Below, one piece after another: positions 56,346 to 64,000 of a DNA stretch of 64,000 nucleotides. The notes under the pieces were generated by a model that searched no databases, was not told the origin of the DNA, and saw nothing but the letters and a program-made list of their open reading frames with translations. Each line of letters begins with the position of its first letter. Within the stretch, counting starts at the first letter, position 1. The stretch is from Acanthosepion esculentum (lineage: Eukaryota; Mollusca; Cephalopoda; Sepiida; Sepiidae), in assembly GCA_964036315.1 (NCBI GenBank), contig OZ038478.1:143796557-143860556 (forward strand), in the 5' to 3' direction. The translations under genes and the position numbers were made by a program.

Positions 56346-56775
56346 CATGCTGTAGCATATATTTTAGTTTACCAACTGTGGTGTATGCTAATATTTGTAT
56401 CATGCTCAGCCTATGAACTTTTCAATCTACCATCGTAACATATTTTAGGTTAAATCATCCCGACTATTGAGGAAAAAGTAACATCTTTTTTGTGTGTAAT
56501 ACGCTTGCTTAACTTTGAAACTTGAGAATATAGAAAAAATACCCATATTATCAAGAAATAGTTTCAGTATATAACTTTCTAGATGTTCACTAATAGTATT
56601 TAAGAATTAAGAATAAAGTTTTTAATTATTATAATTATAAGAAATTTGAATATAAATTATGATAACTTCACAGATTCTTCTTTGGATTTTTATCTCGTAT
56701 ATTTAAATATATGTCAGGAGCCCCAGACCAGATATGAAAGCATTATTCACTGTATGGACGAATTGCAAACATATA
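56346..56775. other. AT-rich unannotated stretch
   Basis: Nothing recognised. Confidence 0.4.
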
Positions 56776-56925
56776 ACTCTCTATATTTCTAAGATGAGAT
56801 ATTATGCGCACTATTTACATTATTCGGACTATTGTCCTCATATTTGTTGCCATATTTATCACAAGGTTTCGGCCGTTGTACGCTCCAGCCTTCTTCAGGT
56901 GGTTGGAATATCGAACTGAAAATGG
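56776..56925 (-). mobile_element. Hammerhead-like terminal module, family J
   Basis: On the minus strand CTGAAGAAGGCTGG, CGGCCGAAACCTTGTG, ATAAATATGGCAAC and TCCGAATAATGTAAATAGTG, then TATCTCATCTTAGAAATATAG. The extended end matches the 60.9-kb copy. No tRNA-like unit is attached here. Confidence 0.65.
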
Positions 56926-57654
56926 AAAAGAGGATGAGATGCATTTTCATCTTTTCTTACAACGAGAAAAAAAGGAAAAAACATGTGTCCTTTATAGAAA
57001 TGATAGCATAGCTGTGTTCATAAATGATACTATTGGAAAAATGTTACTACGTTGTTTAGTTATATCTGAATGGGTTTCGTGCCTAGTGCGAAATCCAAAT
57101 AAAAGTCTCGGCTTAACGAGTCTTTTAAAGAATATGTCGAGGATTTTAATGTGTTAATTTTGCAAGCCTTTCTAATGTTAGGCAAAGCTACACCTAGAGC
57201 TGTTCATTCTATATTCAATTTTCTTATGTTCGAGACTAAATATGTTGTCACATATCCATAACCGAAGTATTTGCATTGATTAGTGTATACTAATTTATTA
57301 GTATCTCACAGCCTGTATTTTTATGATGGATTCACTGTACATGCTGCCAATTCTTTTATTCTTATTCCAGTTAATCATTTGTTTTGGAAAGATTAACTTT
57401 GAGTCCTAATTCTTGAAACACTTTGGAGATAATATAGGTATTTTTCTTCAAGATCGTTTTTATCCAAAATCATAATGTCATCAACATAGTCCAACACATC
57501 TTTAGTCTCTATTAGTAAGTTTGTGTGCTTCTATAATGTCAACAAAACAGGTATACTGTTTTCTGTTGAAGTGGTATGTAAGTTAAAAAAAGATCACCAC
57601 CCTCTGTGGGATCAGGTTGATACCATACACAAAGAACAACATTGAAAGATTCGT
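56926..57654. other. Unannotated stretch
   Basis: Possibly an old retroelement segment (CATCAACATAGTCCAACACA near 57480 is reminiscent of reverse transcriptase YVDD-region antisense), but not convincing. Confidence 0.3.
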
Positions 57655-58185
57655 AAACTTAAGGAATCAGCACATATGCTACGCCCAAAAAATCTTTTGG
57701 GCCGACGAAGCATAGAAAAGAATACAATATTGAAAAGAGTAATAAAGAGTGCCAGAGAAAAAGCGATAATAACACAAAAATTGCAATATGAGCTCTGGTA
57801 AAACATGCAATGATAACAGCAAACTTGCAATATGAGCACTCGTAAAAACGGTTGCTGAAGACATTAGGTTTATAATACCCTGAAATTCATCCAAAGACTC
57901 ATGGCACAGTGGATAAAGGCGTTAGTCAGATCCAGTGACAGGACCCAAAGAGTGTGAGTTCAATAAATGGTTAAGGCGGTGGAGAACTTGGAGAGGGGAA
58001 TTAACAGGAGATAACTGATAACTGACACCCATTAGACATGCCACTCGGAACTAAAACAGTCTACTCCAGTGAGCGAAATAAAGGGCTCAGTTCGACATTC
58101 CAACAACCTGAAGAAGGCTGCAGCGTACAACGACAGAAACGTTGTGATAAATATGGCGAATAATGTAAATAGTGTATGTAAATTC
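57655..58185 (+). mobile_element. Composite tRNA-like / hammerhead-like element, family J
   Basis: Inverted partner of 40161-40690. The AT-rich leader with TTGCAATATGAGC repeats is followed by the A box TGGCACAGTGG at 57902-57912, the degraded B box GTGAGTTCAATAA at 57954-57966, the body, then CTGAAGAAGGCTGCAGCGTA, CGACAGAAACGTTGTG and AATAATGTAAATAGTG at the end. The hammerhead-like core has lost stem II pairing. Confidence 0.75.
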
Positions 58186-58430
58186 CTGGTGTTGTTTGAT
58201 GACATATATATAATCAAAAGCCTTAAAAGAGCGAAAACAAGATTTAGTTGTAAGATGTTGCCATTTATATAAAGGCTTAGAGCCTAGTTAATGCAGTCAG
58301 TCTTTATTTGTCTTTTCCATATGAGATTCAATTGGCATCCTTTTGCATGTGTGAGTAACTCTTTTGAAATCATTACAAATTGGCATGAGAATCAACCTAG
58401 CAAAACACAGATTAAGTTTAGCGACGGACT
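58186..58430. other. Spacer
   Basis: Nothing recognised. Confidence 0.4.
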
Positions 58431-58492
58431 CACACACACATACGCTTACTTACACGCACATGCACACACATACACACACATACACACACACA
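58431..58492. repeat. (CA)n microsatellite, imperfect
   Basis: CACA blocks with TACGC, TAC and TGC interruptions. Confidence 0.9.
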
Positions 58493-58589
58493 AACAAAGC
58501 TAAACATTTATATCCACGAATATTAAACGCAATATACATCATACACGACTGTGTTGCAATGAGTCTTGAGATAATTAGAAGTTCTGCCA

Positions 58590-59190
58590 ACATAAGTTAC
58601 GTAGATACGGAAGGTTAAATACAGAAACTCCGATAAACTGTAGTAAAAGAAAGCGAGAAGAAAGGACTAATAGCAAGAAGACAGAATGCATACCAGTAAA
58701 AGAACAGCTCAAGAAACGCATTATGAATTGGAGACACTAAATTCAAGAAAGTACAACAATTTAAATGTCTAAAGGGCGAAAAATATGACACCGAAATCCG
58801 AAGATACATTACAATAGCAAAATATGCCTTCAATATCTAAGCAAGAAACATCAAATATTCGTCAGAAGGAAAGGAATAAGCGCTTAACTTTTATAGTAAT
58901 GTCGGGGACGTGAATATTAGACGTTTTCATCCCATATGAAGAATAGATTTGAGGCAACGGAAATTTGGTTCTACAGAATAATGTAGAGATCATAGTCTGA
59001 ATATATGAGTAAAGAGAAAGTTTTAAGGAAGATGGAAACAAAAAAATAGAGTTCTATCTCGAATTAGAAAGAGAAATTAACATTTCAAGGGAATAATAAT
59101 TAGGAAAGATGGCTTAGAGAATGTGACACACGCAGGGCATATTGAAGGCAGGGGGCACAGGGAAGCAGGAAATAATAAAATAACTAAATT
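58590..59190 (+). pseudogene. RTE-type LINE reverse transcriptase C-terminus
   Basis: The plus strand reads VQQFKCLKGEKYDTEIRRYI, TIAKYAF, then after a frameshift MKNRFEATEIWFYRIM, SEYMSKEKVLRKMETKK. These are the F-YLG-EI-RI--A-AF and EMWFYRRML-NEEVL-KMG blocks of RTE/craniate-type LINEs, different from the LINE family at 6, 17 and 20 kb. There are several stops. Confidence 0.8.
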
Positions 59191-59531
59191 TACTAGGACC
59201 TCTAAAAGGCAGAATTTTGTGAAGTTCCATTGCCACCTAGAAAAACGCAATCAATTGATGAACAATATTGTTTTCAGTTGCTCTTTGTAAAGGGAAGCAT
59301 CCATTTCTTCTTCCTTATCACCAGTTATGTGATAAATACCAAAGCGGACTAGGCTCTTTACCATTGTGTGTCAGTCAATCTAGGATATGGAAAATTCTGA
59401 ATTAAGAAAACCATGAATAATCAACGAGAGACCACTTCTTTACTATTCCTAATGACACATGACAATTCTCAGATAATAAAAAAGGAATATTTCGATAATC
59501 ATAATCGCCAACACCCTAAAGGAATTGTGTG
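59191..59531. other. Unannotated stretch
   Basis: May contain the 3' end of the RTE-type LINE. No clear signature. Confidence 0.35.
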
Positions 59532-59552
59532 TATATATATATATATATATAT
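59532..59552. repeat. (AT)n tract at PLE junction
   Basis: AT tract of about 21 bp ending exactly at GTGAAGAAATATAG, the same junction as at 7049/7050. Confidence 0.9.
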
Positions 59553-59654
59553 GTGAAGAAATATAGTCTTAAAGTGTGCTATATTCATGGGATGAAAGGC
59601 TCAATATCAGAGATAGAGCGTTTGTAAATATAAATATGAAAGTGAACATGGAAG

Positions 59655-59715
59655 TTAAAACCTCAGAGACGACAAGCTATTTCATGCTGGATGCAATCGT
59701 CAGGTCACAAATGTT
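59655..59715 (-). ncRNA. Hammerhead ribozyme, diverged
   Basis: Minus-strand CTGACGA, a TTGC/GCA-type stem II with a 5-base loop, GAAAT, AGCTTGTC with the GTC triplet. Inner stem I pairs (AC/GT) are kept, but the outer helix is degraded relative to the 2-kb and 3-kb copies. Confidence 0.65.
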
Positions 59716-60179
59716 GGATTTTTCCTTGACTATTTATATATATGGGTCAGTGCTGCATTGTGGATAATCTATTCTGGTGGTTATTTTTGCGGAAGTGGCT
59801 TGTTTCTTTATTCAATTATTTATTTGTTTATTTGGGTTAATTTATTTGTTTTTCATTTTGTATTATTTATTCTTTTCGGTTTTTGATGTTTTATTAACGT
59901 AGAAAAAAGATTTGAGGAGAGATTTGCCTAGGTCGCTCATTTAAGAGTCTTAGTCTGGGAAAATAATTCAGGCTATTTATTCGTTCAATCATTACATTGC
60001 TTACTTTACTTATTTATTGTGATTGATTATTTTAACTTGTTTTTTATGTATTTTTTATTTATTCTATTTCGTCTATTCTAACGGGAGTGGTTTGTTAATT
60101 TGTTTATTTTTTGTTTGGATTAATTTTGTTTACTTGTTTTTATATTAGTTTGTTTATTTCCATTTATTCATTTCAGTTT

Positions 60180-60517
60180 TCGATTTTTAGGTAACATAGT
60201 AAAAATTTGTGTCTGCATTTTGGGATGAGCTCAGATCGTTTATTTAGTAAATATTTTTGTCTGGGAAGGTTAAAAGAGCTATTTTCCCACAAGCAAATTT
60301 TGCAGGTTTTTCATTGATTGTTGTAGGCTGATGATCTTTTCCTTATTTTCCATATTTTTGTTGTGATTTATGTTTTGTTTTTAATTTCCCAGACATATTT
60401 GGAAAGCATCGTGCTGTTCGCGTATTTACTATTTGCGAAAGATGTTTTGCGTGCAAAATTTCTTTGTTTCCAGTGTTTTTCAGTTACTCCTATGTATACA
60501 TTTTCTTCATTATCTGT

Positions 60518-60520
<3 letters not shown>
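60180..60520 (-). pseudogene. PLE GIY-YIG endonuclease fragment
   Basis: NEENVYIGVTEKHWKQRNFA, KTSFANSKYANSTMLSK and VWEIKNKT match residues 132-178 of the 3-kb protein with about 75-80 percent identity by eye. The YIG half and conserved Arg are present. The GIY half is lost at the (AT)n junction. Downstream, toward 60200, the frame decays. Confidence 0.85.

Positions 60521-60595
<75 letters not shown>
60521..60595. repeat. (AT)n microsatellite at PLE truncation point
   Basis: AT tract of about 75 bp. Confidence 0.95.
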
Positions 60596-60597
<2 letters not shown>

Positions 60598-60924
60598 TCG
60601 TCATTTCTAGACGTATGAGTGTTCAAGAGGTCAGCTCTTAGAACGGAACAGCCAGACTACCTGCATATACAATATGATTATTGTGATGGATATTTGTGTA
60701 GAACAAATCACATTTTTTGGAAGATCTAAATAGAGAATATATATATTGTGGACTGTCCATCTCTTCTCAATGTATATTAAATAAAATATATTTAGGCATA
60801 TTATATGTTATATTATATATCAAATATAGTAAATTTAGGGAACAAAACCACTTTAAACATGTTTGGTTGAATAATATTGGCATGTTCTGGCTATTCAATT
60901 TCGACCCTTCAGTATCTGTCTATA

Positions 60925-61040
60925 TTTCTGAGATGAGGTATTATGTACACTATTTACATTATTCGGACTATTTTCCGCATCTTTGTTGCCATATTTATGA
61001 CAATGTTTAGGCCGTTGTAAACTCCGACATTCTACACTCA
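60925..61040 (-). mobile_element. Hammerhead-like terminal module, family J
   Basis: Shares TATTTCTGAGATGAGGTATT, CACTATTTACATTATTCGGA and the core region (minus: ACGGCCTAAACATTGTC) with 56776-56925. GAAAC has become TAAAC, so it is not catalytic. Confidence 0.6.
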
Positions 61041-61069
61041 TAAAAGAGAAAATATTTCACTCAGAAGGA

Positions 61070-61245
61070 AAATCCTCGAGTGTGCGGTCATCAAATATTA
61101 TCCAAATAGTAATCTACGCCCAAGTTTTTTCCCCCAATATCACCTTTCCTAACAGAATCATTTCCTTCCCAAGCCAACGTACAAAACAAATATATCAAGA
61201 AATCAAAAGAAAATGGTTGAATCCATCAACAAAATACAATGAATC
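61070..61245 (+). repeat. Dispersed repeat shared with 39.7 kb
   Basis: GTGCGGTCATCAAATATTAT, AATCTACGCCCAAG, CCTTTCCTAACAGAATC, AATATATCAAGAAATCAAAA and GAATCCATCAACA match 39655-39805. Confidence 0.7.
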
Positions 61246-61555
61246 TGTTTATATTTCAACAACTGCAACAATTAAAATAAATAACATTTTCAACTCAAAT
61301 AAAACATAATGACATAATCAAGATGTTGATCTTCTACAATAATTGAAACAAAAAGTTAGAAATGAGGCCCCCATCATTAAAGGAAAGACCAATAATATTT
61401 ACTGGACTTGAGAACCTATTTTCTTAAAAAAGTTATGAGAAAAATATTATAAAAAACAACCGACTGTATAACTGCCTGGCCGGTCAATGGAGGTTAAGTA
61501 TTATGAAACTGCGACGGTTACATTACTATTAGATGTAGGCTTAGATATTAATTCA

Positions 61556-61557
<2 letters not shown>
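61246..61557. other. Unannotated stretch
   Basis: Nothing recognised. Confidence 0.4.
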
Positions 61558-61638
<81 letters not shown>

Positions 61639-61644
61639 ATGTGT
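61558..61644. repeat. (AT)n-(GT)n microsatellite
   Basis: About 63 bp of AT and 24 bp of GT. Confidence 0.95.
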
Positions 61645-62107
61645 ATAAAGTTATAGCCTATGCCTGTTTGTTATCGAACTCATCCTAGAGTTTGGGAGAT
61701 AGACCCACATAACCATATATATTTCGAAACTACATTACCTAGGATGCTTGGATAAGCATATTTCATTTTGACCATATTTCTCTTTGATTTAAATTAAATT
61801 TAAATTTGAATAAGGGAATGACTCCTATATGTAGAAGGTGAATGGAGGTCACATTGGCAAGATCATTAAATAATAATGAAATGCATTATTATTCTCCACA
61901 AATTTTAACAATGATTTAAAATTAGTCATCAATTTCTTCCTAGAATGTGTGACATGATATATCTATATATACATGCGTGTGTGTGTTTATTTATTTACCA
62001 CACAATGTATGCGTAATCATATATATACACAAATATATATCCATAAAAATACACACGCTCACATAGACACATACACACATATTTGTGTTTGTGTCAGCGT
62101 GTTTGCA

Positions 62108-62108
<1 letters not shown>
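61645..62108. other. Unannotated stretch
   Basis: Nothing recognised apart from short CA and GT runs at 62050-62100. Confidence 0.4.
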
Positions 62109-62329
<221 letters not shown>

Positions 62330-62359
62330 ATATACATAATATCCAACGCCGTTAGCACC

Positions 62360-62396
62360 ACTCGGAGTTTCATTCAATCTTGCAATCTTCAGGTGC
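62360..62396 (-). ncRNA. Hammerhead-like motif at PLE 3' end
   Basis: Minus-strand CTGAAGA (62392-62386), 14 intervening bases, GAAAC (62371-62367) and CGAGTGG. Stem II pairing is poor, so only the position and core strings support it. Confidence 0.45.
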
Positions 62397-62939
62397 GAGG
62401 GATATTCTGACCGTTATAGATTCCGAGTTCTCGCCGTGATGATTCAAAATTATCTTAAGAGCTAGGTTGTTTATTTAAATATTATTGCCTAAAATGTTAG
62501 AATTAATTATTTATAATTTATATCATTTAAATGCTTAAATTGGAAAGGCGTGGAATTAAAAAACAAATCATATTTAAATTTAAAGTTAATTAAACAAGCT
62601 GTCAAGGGAGATAACTCTCTTTTTGTATAAAAAATTGTTATAACAAGATAAACTAATATTCAGGTTATAATTATAAGTGTGTAAATATAAATATAATAGG
62701 TCGTGACTATATATCTAATATGTTTGGAACCAAGTCTTATACTTATAATATGAAAATATATATACACACACTTTATAAATTAATCGAGTACAGTAATATG
62801 GGAATATATGTGTGTATAGGCATTTAAGAAATGTTATTAATGATGCGTTCTAAGTATCTTAGTGGTCGTTGCATAGTATATTAATATTTGTAAAATCTAT
62901 TTTGTAATCTCTTTCAATCGTTGTCATTGTGTTTGAGCA

Positions 62940-63345
62940 GGTGCTTGGTCATATGGATGCATGCGGACATCAATTCTGATCTCGTGTTCATCAAATAGGG
63001 TCATTTTAGTGTTTTCATATAATAAGCTTCTCCAACAAACACAAGTTACATTTGTCTCCCTTTCCATTGTATGCTTTAGCTTTCACGATTGTCTCCCAGG
63101 TAATGGGTGGGTTCTCATAGTTGTTTTTTAACCGCCAAACATACTTTAAAAGTTTTGTGATGTGTTTGTATTTGATATTGCTCAGTGTCATTTTGTGGTG
63201 GCAAAAACGCGATTCCAGCTGTTCTCGGTGGATCCAATGTAATATTTAACATTGTCTGGACTGTTCCTAGCTCTGTAGATTATACCATCAGTCATATACT
63301 TGCCGTTTAATGAGCAGGTTACGTTTTTATGGCAGTTGCATTGTC
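62940..63345 (-). pseudogene. PLE cysteine linker and GIY-YIG endonuclease
   Basis: RQCNCHKNVTCSLNGKY is the cysteine linker with the last Cys lost, followed by GIIYRARNS (63287-63261) and YYIGSTENSWNR (63244-63210), the two halves of the GIY-YIG core with its Arg. After a frameshift come IKYKHITKLLKYVWRLKN, PPITWETIVKAKAYNGKGD and CNLC, the C-terminal half. Related to, but clearly diverged from, the 3-kb copy. Confidence 0.87.
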
Positions 63346-63553
63346 TTTTAGTTATTATTTAATGTTTTGTTTGAATACTTGCATAATACACTATTGTTAT
63401 GTTGGGATATATAATTATCTATGTTTTGGTTTGTACTATAGCTTACCTTAATATTACTTTTTGTCGAACGTCTATTTTAGTGTTGAGAATGACTAAAGTA
63501 CTTGTGAATTTAATTCAGTTAAATCCCACCTAGATTGGATTGCCATTGCTGTG

Positions 63554-64000
63554 TTATGGCTGGTTGAACCATTTAATGTTACGCTTGCGTTGTTTTAGCA
63601 TACGTTTATTTTTGTTGTTATTTCTTTCTACATACTCCAATTTCACATTATCGTTGCTGCGTTCTAACGCTTTGTTATATCTAGCTTTATTATCTTCGAA
63701 TATTTCTTTGTTACTGGAGTTGGTCGATAATCTATATTGTACCGATTTATTCAAATTGTCAAGTATTCTTTATTATGCTTGTTTGATCTTCTGTCGATGC
63801 ACCTGTCGTTGTATGACTCCTTAGTTTATGGTTGTACATGCCTTTACACAAGTCAAATGTAACGTCTAGGAAAATAATCACTTTCGCGTTGGTGAAAACG
63901 TTTAGTTTATGCTCCTTAAAGAATTTAGTTAAGTCTTTCCTCGTCCGATCTGCTTGCCTTGGTCTTAGTTTACGACGGAGGTTTATAACATCGATTTGTA
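63554..64000 (-). pseudogene. PLE reverse transcriptase C-terminal region
   Basis: The minus frame 63754-63554 reads NKSVQYRLSTNSSNKEIFED, KARYNKALERSND and KRKRNIKWFNQP-type sequence (QRKRNIKWFNQP), the segment between thumb and linker in PLEs. Upstream, toward 64000, short blocks such as FTNAKVIIFLDVTFDLCKGM-type sequence appear, consistent with the palm-thumb region, but with breaks. The catalytic YADD box is beyond the edge or not readable. Confidence 0.7.

Larger units (their letters stand above)
59553..60520 (-). mobile_element. Penelope-like element, truncated copy
   Basis: The terminal repeat 59553-59790 is colinear with 2004-2240. A T-rich region follows with TTATT and TTTGTT runs, then the coding end matching 2630-2985. 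Both ends abut (AT)n tracts. The coding part stops within the GIY-YIG domain at GATAATGAAGAAAATG where the 60521-60595 (AT)n tract begins, so more than half of the 3-kb copy's coding part is gone. Confidence 0.87.

Overview
The window looks like repeat-dense intergenic or intronic DNA from a large AT-rich animal genome, most likely a cephalopod mollusc of octopus type. This is inferred, not proven. The grounds are more than twenty long (AT)n microsatellites, many decayed non-LTR retrotransposon ends, several Penelope-like elements (PLEs) with GIY-YIG nucleases, Tc1/mariner relics and abundant tRNA-derived SINEs. I see no host protein-coding gene, no CRISPR array and no bacterial operon. Most open frames are microsatellite artefacts or transposon debris.

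Layout. 1-7.4 kb: microsatellites, a mariner fragment, a PLE (2.0-3.4 kb) bounded by inverted terminal repeats that each carry a hammerhead ribozyme, a 5S-rRNA/tRNA-like composite SINE (3.6-3.8 kb), a seven-motif trinucleotide repeat (4.5-4.7 kb), two LINE ends meeting tail to tail (5.8-6.65 kb), two copies of one SINE family, and a second miniature PLE remnant. 7.4-16.5 kb: a tRNA-Asp-like pseudogene, SINEs, a dead Tc1 transposase, a hammerhead-like motif at 11.6 kb, a large palindrome beside an (AT)n tract at 15.1 kb, a PLE of another lineage, and a diverged terminal repeat. 16.6-24.4 kb: four LINE 3' fragments, a SINE and a third PLE lineage. 24.9-28.3 kb: two Tc1/mariner elements with visible inverted repeats and TA flanks, one with DD37E spacing. 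29.4-29.8 kb: minisatellites and a perfect 20-bp hairpin. 33-36.6 kb: LINE reverse transcriptase and endonuclease pieces. 39-41 kb: a non-LTR C-terminal domain and a composite tRNA-like/hammerhead-like element that recurs inverted at 57.7-58.2 kb. 41.7-44 kb: a decayed Ty3/gypsy gag-pol on the minus strand. 44.05-47.75 kb: two LTR-like direct copies enclosing a 2,016-bp non-coding DNA transposon with an exact 8-bp target duplication. 48.6-64 kb: more LINE, Tc1, mariner and SINE relics, an RTE-type LINE end, and two more GIY-YIG PLEs, the last running off the right edge.

The unifying signal is the PLE/hammerhead/(AT)n association. Copies of one PLE family begin at the same base next to an (AT)n tract, carry type-I hammerhead folds in both terminal repeats, and share the GIY-YIG C-terminus. 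Hammerhead motifs in PLEs are already known. The less familiar observations are the fixed (AT)n junction, a tRNA-like unit joined to a hammerhead-like tail, a 5S-tRNA composite SINE, and the 8-bp-TSD AT-rich transposon.
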